A stretch of 64,000 nt of DNA from Platanthera guangdongensis. Taxonomy: Eukaryota; Streptophyta; Magnoliopsida; Asparagales; Orchidaceae. The position numbers were made by a program, and so were the translations under genes. The stretch's first letter is position 1, and each line of letters begins with the position of its first letter. Under the pieces are notes generated by a model. That model saw only the letters and a program-made list of their open reading frames with translations, searched no databases and was not told where the DNA came from. Shown here in pieces: positions 45,930 to 58,102 of the stretch. Location of the stretch: positions 19,357,194 through 19,421,193 of the forward strand of contig CM077149.1 in NCBI GenBank assembly GCA_039583875.1. Direction: 5' to 3'.

Positions 45930-47472
45930 ATTCAATTTTAAAATAATTGAATTTAGTTTCATCCAGTGGTTTGGTGAACATGTCAGCAATTTGAAAATTA
46001 GTATTGACAAATTCTAAACTTATGTCTTCCTTTTCAACACGATCTCTAAGGAAATGAAATCTTATTTCTATGTGCTTAGTTCTGCTATGAAAAACAGGAT
46101 TTCTAGCAAGAGAAATGGAAGTAGTAGAATCATTAAATAATGAAGTTTTACTTACCTCGATGCCATAATCTTCATGCTAATGTTGTATCCATAACAGCTG
46201 AGCACATCAACTGCCTGCAGCTACATATTCAGACTTAGTAGTGGAAATAGCCACACTTGTCTGCTTTTTGCTGCTCCATGACACCAATCTTCCACCTAGA
46301 AACTGACATGTGCCAGTTATACTTTTCCTATCGTCTTTGCATCCTGCAAAGTCTACATCTGAATAACCAGTTAGTAGAAAATCTCTATTCTTAGGGTAAC
46401 AAAGGCCAAGATTCGGTGTTCCCTTAAGATATCTTAAAATTCTTTTGACTGCAGTATAATGAGATTCTTTTGGGCTGGTTTGATACCTAACACAGACATA
46501 TGTAGCATACATGATGTCTGGTCTACTAGAAATTAAGTATAAAAGGGTGTCAATTATCCCTCTATACAAAGACTCATCTACAGATTTCCCTGCATCATCT
46601 TTGCTTATAGGCATACTTGACCTCATTGGAGTTCTCATGGTGGAGGCTGACTTCATACCATATTTCTTAATCAACTCCTTGGTGAACTTAGACTGGGATA
46701 TGGACAAGTCATCATCAGTCTGTCTAACTTGGAGTCCCAAGAAGAATTTCAACTCACCCATGCTGCTCATCTCAAACTTCTCTTGCATAAGTTTAACAAA
46801 CTTTCTACAAAGGTTGTTTTCAGTTGATCCAAAGATAATGCCATCAACATATATCTGGACTAGGATGATCTTGCCTTTTAATTCCCTTAGGAATAGAGTT
46901 TTGTCTACTTTCCCCCTTGAGAATTTATTCTCAATGAAGAATGTAGACAGAGTTTCATACCAAGCCCTAAGGGCTTGTTTCAAACCATATAGTGCTTTAT
47001 TAAGCCTATACACATAATTAGGATAAAGAGGATCTACAAAACCTGAGGGTTGTTCAACATAAACTTCCTCTTTTAAGTCACCATTCAAAAATGCTGACTT
47101 TACATCCATCTGAAATACCTTGAACCCTTGATAAGCTGCAAAGGCAAGGAACATCTTTATTGCTTCCAACCTTGCCACTGGGACAAAAGTCTGGTCAAAA
47201 TCTATTCCTTCTTCTTGTTTGTAACCCTTTGCCACCAGTCTTGCTTTGTTCTTAACTATAATGTCATTTTCATCTAGCTTGTTCCTGTAGATCCACTTAG
47301 TCCCTATGATATTATGATTCTTTGGTTTAGGAACCAACTTCCAGACTTTGCATCTTCTAAATTGATTCAGCTCTTCCTGCATGACATCAATCCAATTTGG
47401 GTCTTGTATGGCTTCTTCAAATTTCTTGGGTTCTATTTGGGATAGGAAACTTGAGCAAAGGACTGTGTTCAT
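45930..47472 (-). pseudogene. pol: Element E reverse transcriptase and RNase H
   Basis: [62 protein letters not shown], then [10 protein letters not shown] at about 46830-46860: the second catalytic aspartate of YVDD is glycine. [42 protein letters not shown], where A-E is usual. 421 codons are open from 47472 to 46207; a stop then interrupts the last RNase H part that reaches about 45930. Confidence 0.92.
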
Positions 47473-47479
47473 GTTCTTG

Positions 47480-48597
47480 CTCCTTGTCTAAACACCATGA
47501 CTTGGATCACCAATAATTTGGTGTGCTGGATGATCCTTTAGATGTCTTATTACTGGATGCAATCTATCTACACCTTGATTTTCTCTAATCACCTCACAAT
47601 GCTGTACTTCATTGTCCTCTTCATAAGCTTGTGGGTCTTGTACTCCCCCTGAATAGCATCCATCATTTTCTTCATCCTGCCTTGCAGGTTGGTCTTCACT
47701 AATGGTTAGCTTGTCCATCTTTTCCTTCAAACCTGGAGAGCTATAAGAAGTACTAGACAACTCACAGTTGATTAGTTTAGTTTCATCAAAAACTACATGG
47801 ACAGATTCTTCTACAACTTGAGTAGTCAAGTTTTAGACTTTGTATGCTCTACTGCTGTTGTTGTACCCAACAAATATCCCTTCTTGGAATTTGGCAACAA
47901 ACTTAGTTAAATAGTGCTTGCCATTATTAAGAACAAAACACTTGCTACCAAAGATTCGAAAATATGCTTAATTTGGTTTTCTGCCTTTCATAATCTCATA
48001 GGGTGTCTTCTTGTGGCTTTTGGTGATGGATGCCCTATTGAGAATATGACATGAAGTGTTTATTGCCTCAGCCCAGAAATATTCTGGGAGAGAAGTGTCA
48101 CTTAGTAGGGTTCTACCAGCCTCAATAAGAGTCTTATTCTTTCTTTCAGCAATACCATTTTGCTGGGGAGTTCTGGGTGAGGAGAACTCTTGATGAATCC
48201 CTAGTTCTTCACAAAATCTTGTCATGCATTCAGACTGAAATTCAGTCCCATGGTCACTTCTGATTTTGACTACTGAATTGTTAAGTTCATTCTGAATTTG
48301 CCTAACAAAATTGTTGAAGACAGTAGGGGTTTCAGATTTCTGCCTCAGGAAGAAAACCCATGTAAATCTAGAATAGTCATCCACAACCACAAATGTGTAG
48401 ACTTTCCTACCTAGACTATGAACTGGCATAAGGCCAAATAAATCCATATGCAGGAGGTACAAACACCTTAATGAGTCTTTGGTATCAAGACTGTGGAAGG
48501 AGGTCTTAGTCTGTTTGTCTTTTTGACAAGCTGAACACACACCCTCCTGAATGCACTTGACTTGAGGATCATTCCTCACTAACTCCATACTATAGAG
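47480..48597 (-). pseudogene. pol: Element E integrase
   Basis: LLHMDLFGLMPVHSLGRKVY, IRSDHGTEFQSE and PQQNGIAERKNKTLIEAG carry the D, D and E. Stops near 48597, 47966 and 47832 and a TAG near 47487 (after SHGV) break the frame. Acidic linker to RT at 47700-47490. Confidence 0.9.
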
Positions 48598-49080
48598 TTA
48601 GCCTATTGACTTGTAGTTCAGGTGAGCCAGCCTCTTATGCCATTTGACACAATGCGAAGCTTTCTCATCTGTAACTAGATAAATAGGAGAATTCTTATTC
48701 TCACAATCAAAGTTGAGACAGTAAACATTTCCTTTTGTATAACCTGACAAGATGACCTCTTGATCACTTGTCCTTCTAATCTGACAACCATTCCTAATAA
48801 AAGAGGTATCATAACCAAGATCACTCATCTGGCTTATGCTTATTAAGTTATGTTTCAAACCTTTCACATAAACCACTTGGGTGATAGTAATAGAACTATT
48901 GGAAATGTTACCAAACCCTTTGATGACCCCCTTTTCAGATCCACCAAAGATCACTTTGGGTCCATTCTCTATGGGAGAGTAGTCCTTCAGCATCCTTCTT
49001 GTTCCAGTCATGTGCCTGGAACATCCACTGTCCAAGTACCATATTGGGGTATGGACACTTGGACTCACCTGCATCAAATA
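48598..49080 (-). pseudogene. pol: Element E protease and GAG-pre-integrase
   Basis: WYLDSGCSRHMTGTRRML (about 48990-49040) keeps the protease active site; HKRLAHLNYKSIG near 48600-48640. Confidence 0.9.
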
Positions 49081-49082
49081 AA

Positions 49083-51359
49083 TTACTTAACCTTAGAACC
49101 CCAATAATTATTGGGTCCTAGGTTCGGGTTAGACTGAAACTTGTCATGCTTTCCAGCAGCTTTTCTGATAGGTAAGCTGGCATTCTTTCTGACAGTAGTG
49201 TTGTGCCAATAATCAATGGCATAATGACCCACTTTGCCACAACACCAACACTCATATCTATTGTATCTTTTTTTGAGTACAATTTTAACAGCATTGCTGT
49301 CAGTAGACCTAAAAACTGTAGGTACAGTGGTCCTTTTCTTGAGTGTTGGGGCTGATGCATCAAACATTGATGATTCCTGAAGATCATACTGTGTTTGTAC
49401 ATGGGCTGCCCTATTGGCATTTACACCCTTGTCATTCAGATTTCCAGTCTTACAGTGACCATGTGTAATGTCATGGTCATACTTGTTAGTAGGCTGCATC
49501 ACTTTCCTGAAAGCAATATGGGGTTTGAAGACTAGTGGCTGAACTGGGGCTTTGCCTTTTCCTTTAGAATTAGCTGCCCTAGTTCTTCCCTCGAAGCCTA
49601 ATCCTGTCTTACACTTTTGGAGAATGAAGTCATCAATTAAGGGTAAGACTGATTTTGGCTTTGAGAATTTAGCCACAAGATCCTTCTCTCTCTTAAGTCT
49701 GACTTCCAGACTCTTGATTTGATCATTTTTGAATGTAATTGTATCCATATGAATAAAAGTTATATTTTTCAGTTTGGCAACTTCATTCAACTTCAAATGC
49801 AGCATTTTTGCTGAATCTGATGCAGCCAATTGAAGACTTGTAATTTCCTTAGCCTGTTTCTTGTTAAGGATTCTGCTTCTCTTTAGAGCTTGCGACAAAT
49901 CACCATACTCATCAATTAATTGATGAACATTCCCTTCAGATTCAGAACAATCCCCATCTCTTGATGCATATGCTTTTGATTGTAATCCAGTATAATAATC
50001 AGAATCTGAAGATAGGTTGTTTACCTTACTGGGACCAGGCTGATCCTGGCACTAATCTTCCTCAGTCAAAGCCATCAGCCCTTTGTAATGAAGATCTTCA
50101 CTCCCATTGATAGAGTCCAGCATTTGCAAGAACTCAGATTCTACTGAATCCTCTTCAGAAGTGAACAATCCTATATAGGCTTCAGCTTCAGTCTCTTCTC
50201 CTGATTCTGATGATGATGAGTCAGTCCAACTCTTCTGCTTCTTTGTAACTAAGGATCTCGCCTTCTTTCCCTTATTTGGTTGCCTCTTTTTATCTTTAGA
50301 TTCCTTTCTTTTTTCAGGACAATCAGCTATGACATGTCCTGGTCTGTTGCAACAGTAACAAACAATTTTAGAAGAAGTTTATTTACTGGGATTAGAGACA
50401 TACCGGTCATCCTTAGATGTTTTCTTCTTCTTGTAATAGTCATCCTTGGAGAATGATGAAGATGACTTTGATCTCCATTTCTTCTTCTTCATGAACCTTT
50501 GAAATTGTCTTGTGAAGGCAGCAAAGTCTTCATCAGATTTGTGACTGTCTGAAGTGTTGATGTCAGAATTTTCAGATTCAACTTCAGGCATTCTCTTGGG
50601 AAGAGAAGGTGACTTTCTCCTGCCCTTTCTTGTGGCTTCAGCCTTGAAAGCAACTGACTTCTCTCTGTATTCAGACTTTTTGCTTTTCTCCTCCTCCTTT
50701 CTGGTAGTGAGCTGCATCTCATAGGATAACAGTTTTCCAAATAAGGTTGGTGGAGGTCTATCTGCAAGCTTGGTCACCTCTCTGATGGCACATATTTTAG
50801 TATCCCAATCCTTGGTTAGAGATCTGAGAAACTTGTCATTTAATTCATAAGTGATAAAGACTCTTCCATATGTCATTAGCTCATTAACAATTCTAAAGAA
50901 TTTCTTATAGCATTCATCTATTCTATCTGTCTTAGCTTGTCTAAAGCTTTCATATTCTTAATTTAACATAGACTTCATATCCTCTCTCACTTCTTCTGTC
51001 CCCTCCATGTTGACAATCAAGGTGTCCCACATCTCCTTGGAGGTTTTGCAATGGACCAGATTCTGGAATGTAGAGTCATCTATGACACTCACAATTATGT
51101 TTTATGCCCTCTTGTCTAAGGTTGTTAGAATGATCTCTTCCTTAGTCATTTCTGAATAACTTTTTGGAGTCTTGAGATTAGCATCAAGAACTGATATGTT
51201 CATAGGAATAAATGGCCCTTCTAGCACTGTGATGTAAATTCTTGGATCAGATGCTTCTATGAACAATCTGACCCTCTCTTTCCATATGCCAAAATTTTCT
51301 TTCCTACAGATAGGAAGTTTCATGGATCCAAGTTCCTTCTGATTCTCACCTGAACCCAT
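49083..51359 (-). pseudogene. gag: Element E gag
   Basis: Start at 51359 (MGSGENQKELGSMKLP). Capsid region GIWKERVRLFIEASDPRIY; stops near 51100, 50957, 50379 and 50054. First knuckle CYCCNRPGHVIADC near 50320-50360; coiled coil 49900-49700; second knuckle CWCCGKVGHYAIDY near 49205-49245 with the last cysteine lost. Ends at TAA 49083-49085 as in A and D. Confidence 0.88.
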
Positions 51360-51420
51360 TTTGTCTAATGGATAACTGACTTATAGATCAACCCAGACTA
51401 TTAAGTCTAATCTTGAGTAA

Positions 51421-51436
51421 CCTACCTCTGATACCA
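51421..51436 (-). other. Element E primer binding site
   Basis: TGGTATCAGAGGTAGG on minus, two bases from the LTR end. Confidence 0.9.
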
Positions 51437-51438
51437 CT

Positions 51439-52958
51439 TGAAAGAATTAGATTAAAGATGACCTAAACACTTAGAGGGGGGGGGGTGAATAGGTTCAATT
51501 CTTTTATTCAGACAGATAATGTAAATTACTTGTTAGACTTCCTTAGCAATATCTATCACATCACAAATTATAACAAACACGGGCAACACAACATACACAT
51601 AGATTTATAGTGGTTCCCCAAGTGATGGGTACATCCACTTTCCCCCTTCGCCTATCTAGCAGTATACTAGATTCGACCTAACTCCCTTCTTCCTTCTCAG
51701 ATCCTCAGATCTTACAACTCAGAACCCATAATGGTTCCTACAACTCAGACTTCAGCAAGTCCTATAGATCAGATCCTCTCAGAGAATCCTACCTCAGAGT
51801 GAGTCCACACTCATACAACTCAGGCAATCAAGCCCTGCCTCAGCCTCTTCAATAGTCCTACAACTCAGAGAAATTAATCCCCTACCTCAGGCACTCAGCC
51901 CTACCTCAGCCTTTATAAATTTAGGCTTACAACTCAGAGAGATAACTCTTTTACACTCAGATCTATAAAAGATCCTACATAGAAAATTAATTATAAAAAG
52001 AATAAATCCTTCACCCAAGTAGAGAGAATGAGTTGAAGGTTTCTTGATCAGTTCTTGATAGATCTGATTGTTTTAGATCCAACATGTCTTAGCTTCTTCA
52101 AAGCTTCTTGAATTTGAACAAAGTAAGGTTGATCTTCTTGTGAAGTTGGAGATGATCTTCAATCTAGCTTCCTTCTTCTATTCAAATGTGGCTCTGAATT
52201 CTTCTTGCAGACTTGTTCAGGATCTGCCCTTAGAGACTTGTTGATCTCTGGATGAAGACTTCTCTTCTTCTTAGTTGTTAGTGCTCTCTCCTTCTCATGA
52301 TAGAATATGTCTTTATATAGACTCCATCCGAGGTTACCGGCTGATCCGATTCTTAACGGCCTTCTGACAGCTCTGACAGATGCAACTGCTTTGTTGGTTG
52401 TGACATCTGTCAAGTCTCTAGTCATGACATCTGATACTTCATTGAACTTCAACTCAGCAGCATAGTGTCGAGACAATACTTCAAATGTGTCGACACAAAT
52501 AGATCATGTGTCGACACGATTCTTGGTGATGTCGACATAGCTCACATAATGTCGACACAACTCTTCTTTATCTTCTTGACACAATTTCTGTGGAATGTGT
52601 CGACACAAGTCCTGTGTGTCGACACAATAACTCCTATTCTCGACAAATATGATGTCGACAGAATTCTGGAGTGTGTCGATAGAAGTCCTGTGTGTCGACA
52701 TAATTGTTGTCGATAGAATTCTATGTGTCGACACAAGTCCTGTGTGTCGACACAATCTGGCTCCTGGTGTCGACACAGCCTTTCCCAAGTGTCGACAAAA
52801 TTCTTCTTAGGTGTCGACACTTGTACTTAGAAACTTTTTCTGCATTTCCTTAACCTGCACACTGAAATTCAACACATCATCAAATACACATTGACGAATA
52901 TCATTGAGTTAGGTGAGCCTTCTCCAAATCTGGTACACATTTTCCATTGTACCCAACA
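51439..52958 (-). repeat. Element E 5' LTR (1520 bp)
   Basis: TGTTGGGTAC at 52958 and CTTTCA at 51439 on minus. GTGTCGACAC array 52826-52466; TATATAAAG 52319-52311; G run about 51476-51485. Very similar to the 3' LTR. Confidence 0.95.
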
Positions 52959-53458
52959 GGTTCCACCGACTTATTTGAGTCAAATAATTATATTCATTGA
53001 ACCTCTTAGATTGACTTACTCGGACTTATGGTTAAGAGATGACCTTTTTATAATTTCTTGCTTCTCGTTATAATGATTTGATTACCGAGATTATAAACAC
53101 TTGCAAGAGGTCTATCACAATATTTATTAACCTCAATCGCTCGTGTTGGAGCGATTCTAGCTATCTATCGAGGTGGGACTGATTATTCTCAATTTTCAAC
53201 CTCTTTAATTAATAAATGTTAAAAGCATTAGACAAATCCAAAACATCAACTTGAGGTAGGAAATTGCCCTAACATTATCCCCAAAGATATGAGCTGGGTT
53301 TAATCCAAATTAATTTCTCGTCACGTGCAAACCCTCATATTTAAGTCCAAAAAAACTTTTTAGATAACCAAAATTTCAAGATTTTGTTGAGGGTTAGAAT
53401 TACCATTCGGAGCATTTTTAAATATTCCCAAATTTTATAATAATTTTCTCAATCATTT
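52959..53458. other. AT-rich spacer, nothing recognised
   Basis: 500 bp between E and J. No coding frame, repeat or element end that I recognise; may be the continuation of fragment K or host DNA. Confidence 0.5.
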
Positions 53459-56196
53459 ATGTCACAACCCGCATTTTCACCGCATAAAATAACTTATCAG
53501 AGTAAGGAAAAATGCGCGCCATGATGCCACGTCAGCAGGGGATAACTGCGGACGCTCAGGAAGACTCCTACTGAAACATGAAGAAAGATTCCTTCAGTTA
53601 TTTTAAGGAAAAAAATTAGCTAAATGCAAAGGTTAGCTGTATCCCTCGGCTTGGTGGCTCACTTAGTCCACGAATCAAAATATAGTTATACGCTGCGGAA
53701 AAATACTTGTTTAGATTGACTCAAACATCCTACATGAGTATAAACGTCCCCAAAGGACAACTCATGGTATGCAAGACTCTAAATTTTTAATAGTAGTAAG
53801 AATAGCTTTTACGGTCGCCAAATATAACATACTAGAGTTTTTAAATTATGTTGTGCATGAAGTAGTAGTAATAGATTTTATAGTTGAAAATACATAACAT
53901 GCATTCCTAGCATAAATTCTCCCAGAGAGTAAGTGGTACACATCCACATATAGAAAACTAAGCAGCTAGCAAGTTTCTAAAAGTAACAATATTGTGGGCG
54001 TCAACAAACTGACACGAACCCATATACAGAAAAGTATGTCTGAACCAGTAACTAAAAAAAATAACAAACTATCTCGTTGAGATAAGGTAACAACCACAGC
54101 CAACACTGCCGCCCAGAAACTCCAAAACTAGCTCTGCTATCTGCTACTGCTCTGAACCTGAGGTATTCCAAAAACAGAACACCTCAGCAAGAAGGAACAA
54201 ATGGTGGCAGAAATTAATAAGCCCAAATAAACAAAGGTCAAAGGGGTACCAACCCAAGATCAACAGTACTGAAATAAAGCACAAAAAGTGGAACAAGTCA
54301 TCATCATGAAAAAGAACTCTTACGTGATTCGTCACGTACAATAATAGTACACCAGAGCACGAGGCTATAAGGTGACAACATGAATAATTCGTAAGGAAGA
54401 AGTACAAATCCTTTATTAGGCACCTGTGGTCGACTTTACCCAAAAACACGGGCATGGTGGCCACTCGTGGACACACCACCCAAAAAAAACGGGCGAGGTG
54501 GTCACTCTTGGACACACCACCCAAAAACACAGATATAAAATCCGTCTAACTGCGAGGGAGTCTCATACTCTCCACCATACACCGCAGACATCCAAAAGCC
54601 GGGTAGACTTCCACAGATCACTAATGAAGGAAACAAACACTGCGGAGGTGGAATCGTCCACTAACTCCCGCAATCAAGAAAACCACCCAGAAAACACCAC
54701 ATATCTCAAGATTTGGCTCGTTAGATTCTACTTGACATTACTATATACAAGACGTGGCTGATCAACCCTTAGGAACGATTTACATACATAATTAAACTCT
54801 AATACGTTCAATAACGATAAATAAGGCAATTAAAGCCAATATTATAAACATTTTATCAAACCTATATGAATTTACCAGATTCAGTTAACAAAACAAGATT
54901 TAGAAATTCTCAAGTGATCGAAAGATTAGACATAGCTATAACTTGGAAAGAAGATAAAGGAACAAAACTCATTCATTACCATTAAATCGGACAAGGGGAA
55001 ACGAGGGGAAACCACCACTTGCCTTGGTTTTACCGGAAAAGTCCTCTGAAGCACTCCACGTCGTAGATCGGGGCAAGAGAATGTGGGAGGAGATGAAATC
55101 TAGACAAAAATGGCCGAAATAGAGGTTAGGGCCGAAAAACCCTAACGCGAAATCTCAAGAAATGGGGAAGATATTACCACGATGGCGTAGCTCTCGGCGA
55201 GAGCTTTCCGAATCTATGTTCGGATGAAGATTTCGGGCACCGGAGCACCGTCGGCGGCCACCAGAAGATTCACGAAAAAGAAACTCTCTCTCTCGCTCGC
55301 TGCTCTGGTTCAGTAGAAAAGATATCGGAGAAGATAAAGTTCGGTTCTAAAACCTAAGTCTAAGAATATATATATATATATACTGTTTATAAAAAGTTTT
55401 GTCAAAAACAGATTATTTCGAGCAGTTTCGCAGGAACACATAATAGAGGCCTAGGATTACTCCAAATCGAAACTTGTCCAACATGAAAGTTGTAGATCTC
55501 GTCGAGAAGAACAAATTTCATGTTAACGAGTTTTCCAAACGACATTGTTTTGACCCTTAAAAAGGCATCCGAACGTAAATAATAACGGACTACACGAGAA
55601 CAAGCCTACGGGTACTCGAGAGGTAGAAAACGACTACTCGAGTAGTTCAAAATGACTAGAGTAGTTCAGAAAGGATACTTGAGTAGTTCAAAATGACTAC
55701 TCGAGTAGTTCAGAAAGGCTACTCGAGTAGTTCAAAATTACTACTCGAGTAGTTCAGAAAGGCTACTCGAGTAGTTCAAATGACTACTCGAGTAGTTCAG
55801 AAAGGCTACTCGAGTAGTTCAAATGACTACTCGAGTAGTTCAGAACGGCTACTTGAGTAGTTCAAATGACTACTCGAGTAGTTCAGAAAGGCTACTCGAG
55901 TAGTTCAGAATGACTACTCGAGTAGTACCAGAAACTTCACTCGTGCAGAAAGAATAATCACTCGAGTAGGCAGACAAAGACTACTCGTATATATATAAAA
56001 AATATCACTCGAGTCATAAAATCACTCGAGTATGATAGAAGAATCTCTCGAGTATATACTGATGATTCACTCGTGTAATTAACTGACCACTCGGGTAAAA
56101 AAAATGAAATTTACATAAATCCATAAATTCTTTACAAATATATCCCGGAAATTAAACTATTTCAATGAATAGTGTTTTTAATTTTTGAATAGTACT
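53459..56196 (-). repeat. LTR J: Tekay-like LTR, cut by D
   Basis: Begins TGTCACAAC at 53459 (LTR end on minus) and matches the LTR of B along its length, e.g. the GCAGGGGATAACTGCGGACG block. No primer site follows at 53458, so it is a 3' LTR or solo LTR. An 8-14 bp (TA) TATA region lies near 55368-55385 and a CTACTCGAGTAG array at 55610-56095. The first few hundred bases of U3 are missing because D inserted at 56197. Confidence 0.85.
55610..56095. repeat. CTACTCGAGTAG palindrome array in LTR J
   Basis: CTCGAG cores start at 55700, 55722, 55744, 55766, 55787, 55809, 55830, 55852 (CTTGAG), 55873, 55895 and 55917: steps 22, 22, 22, 21, 22, 21, 22, 21, 22 and 22. Spacers alternate CAGAAAGG and CAAATGA types, so a 43-nt dimer. 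Decayed copies continue to 56095. Confidence 0.95.
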
Positions 56197-56339
56197 TGTT
56201 GGGTATACTGGAAAATGTGTACTAGATTTAAAGAAGCCTCACCTTACTCAATGATATGCATCAAGGTGTATTTGATGTTATTTTGAGTTTATATGTGCAG
56301 GTTAAGAAAATGCAGGAATGCAGGAAAAAGTTTCTAAGT

Positions 56340-56883
56340 CCATGAGTCGACACCAGAGAAACTGTGTCGACACTTATGAAGGCTTGTGTCGACACTGGAG
56401 AAATGTTGTGTTGAAACCTGGAGTCAATTGTGTCGACACTTGGAAAGGCTGTGTCGACACCAGAAGAAACTATGTCGACACACAGAGGCAGTGTCGACAC
56501 ACAGAAAAGCTTAGTCGACATCAACTATGTCAACATAGAGAGACAGTGTCGACACACAGAAAAGCTTAGTCGACAACAACTGTGTCGACAAACAGAGGCA
56601 GTGTCGACAAACAGAGGCAGTGTCGACACACAGAAGACTTTGTCGACATCAACTGTGTCGACACACAGGACTTGTTTCGACACATAGCAGACTTTTAACA
56701 AAGTTAATTTTTGTGAAGAAAAGAAGTGACTGTGTCGACACAATAGAACTAGTGTCGACACATTCTACAGAAGCTGTGTCGAGAAGTAGTGTCAACACAA
56801 AGGGAGCTGTGTCGACACCACCAAGGCTTGTGTCGACACTTAGTCTACTTGTGTCGACACATGATGAAGTTCAGTCTCGACAC
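56340..56883. repeat. GTGTCGACAC array in LTR of D
   Basis: About twenty-five exact or degenerate cores, often 20-22 nt apart, ending about 140 bp upstream of the TATA box. Confidence 0.94.
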
Positions 56884-57018
56884 TTTACTGACAGAGACAG
56901 AGTTTCAAGAAGTGACTGGAAGACTTGATAGCTGCCATAACCAACCGGCCTACTACAACTGTCAGAGCTGTCAGAAGTCTGTTAGAAACCGGATCAACCG
57001 GTTACCATGGAGAAAGTC

Positions 57019-57027
57019 TATATAAGG
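57019..57027 (+). promoter_or_regulatory. Element D LTR TATA box
   Basis: TATATAAGG, downstream of the array and of an ACCGGATCAACCGGTTACC block shared in part with A and E. Confidence 0.7.
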
Positions 57028-58024
57028 ACATTCTTTATCAACTGAAGAATAATTCAATAACAAATATAGAGATACATACAAACTAAAGAAGATTTTCAAC
57101 AGAAGATCTAAGAAGACATTCTCAAGTGGTGATCTACTCAGAGTTTGTCAAGAGAATTCAAAGAAGAATTCAAAAGAATCTTCAGAAGAATTTGGAGAGA
57201 GAGAGCTCCATCTATTCAAGTGAAGAAAGGGACTTACATCAACAAGTCTCTTAAGTGTAGATTCTGAACCAATCTGCCAAGAAGAATTCAGATTGATTTC
57301 TGAAATTCAAGAAAGAAGCTGATTGAAGATCGACTTCAAAGGAGATCAACCCTACTGTGTTCAGATTCAAGAAGCTTTGAAGAAAGATAAGACAGGTTGA
57401 TCTCTATCATCAGATTCGTTCAAGAACTGATCAAGAAACCATTCATCCTTTCTCTCTCAACCAGGGTGGTGGTAGATTTCAAATTTACATCTATTTGTTG
57501 TAGGATCTTTTTAAGATCTGAGTTGTAAGCCTGATTTATAAAGGCTGAGTTGTAGGAGATAAGTTCTCTGAGTGGTAGGCCTTGTTGAAGGCTGAGGTAG
57601 GGCTGTGAGCCTGAGTTGTAGGAGATTGTTATCTCTGAGTTGTAGGCTTTGTTGAAGGTTGAGGTAGGGAAGATTGCCTGAGCTGTAGGAGTATGGACTC
57701 ACTCTGAGTTGTAGGAACCTTGTTTGGGTTCTGATCTGTAAGATCTGAGGATCTGAGGAGAAGGAAAGAAGTTAGGCCGAATATAGCACACTGCTAGATA
57801 GACGAAGGGGGAAAGTGGATGTAACCAGACCTTGGGGAACCACTATAAATCAGTGTGCAATCTGTGAATGTGTGTGGTATTATTATTTTTGTGCTGTGAT
57901 AGCTGTAGAACTATCTGATTTTATTAATTAACTGAATTAAAAGTTTTGCCTTAAAAGAAAAAGGAATTACACCTATTCACCCCCCCCCCCCCCCTCTAGG
58001 TGTTTAGGAACCAATTCTTTCAAA

Positions 58025-58040
58025 TGGTATCACAGGGAGG
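58025..58040 (+). other. Element D primer binding site
   Basis: TGGTATCACAGGGAGG; one G-to-C change from the tRNA-Met site. Confidence 0.88.
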
Positions 58041-58102
58041 TTACTCAAAGAAAGACTTAACAGTCTGAGTAAGATCTGTAAGGCAGTAATAAGTTAAAGA
58101 AG

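Larger units (their letters stand above)
40836..52958 (-). mobile_element. Element E: complete SIRE-like Ty1/copia with extra ORF
   Basis: LTRs 40836-42358 (1523 bp) and 51439-52958 (1520 bp), primer site, gag, PR, IN, RT, RH, internal palindrome array and TATA, extra ORF, polypurine tract. Flanks GGTTT (40831-40835) and GGTTC (52959-52963) look like a target duplication with one change. All frames contain stops; the RT active site is mutated. Confidence 0.95.
56197..58022 (+). repeat. Element D 5' LTR (1826 bp)
   Basis: TGTTGGGTAT to CTTTCA. U3 array 56340-56883, TATATAAGG at 57019-57027, CT/AG-rich transcribed part, C run of about 15 at 57980-57994 before the end. Confidence 0.94.

Noticed and set aside
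45409..45930. Stop-codon readthrough from pol into the extra ORF as in soybean SIRE1
   Set aside because: The gap of about 0.5 kb holds an array with many stops and a TATA box; the frames are not adjacent.
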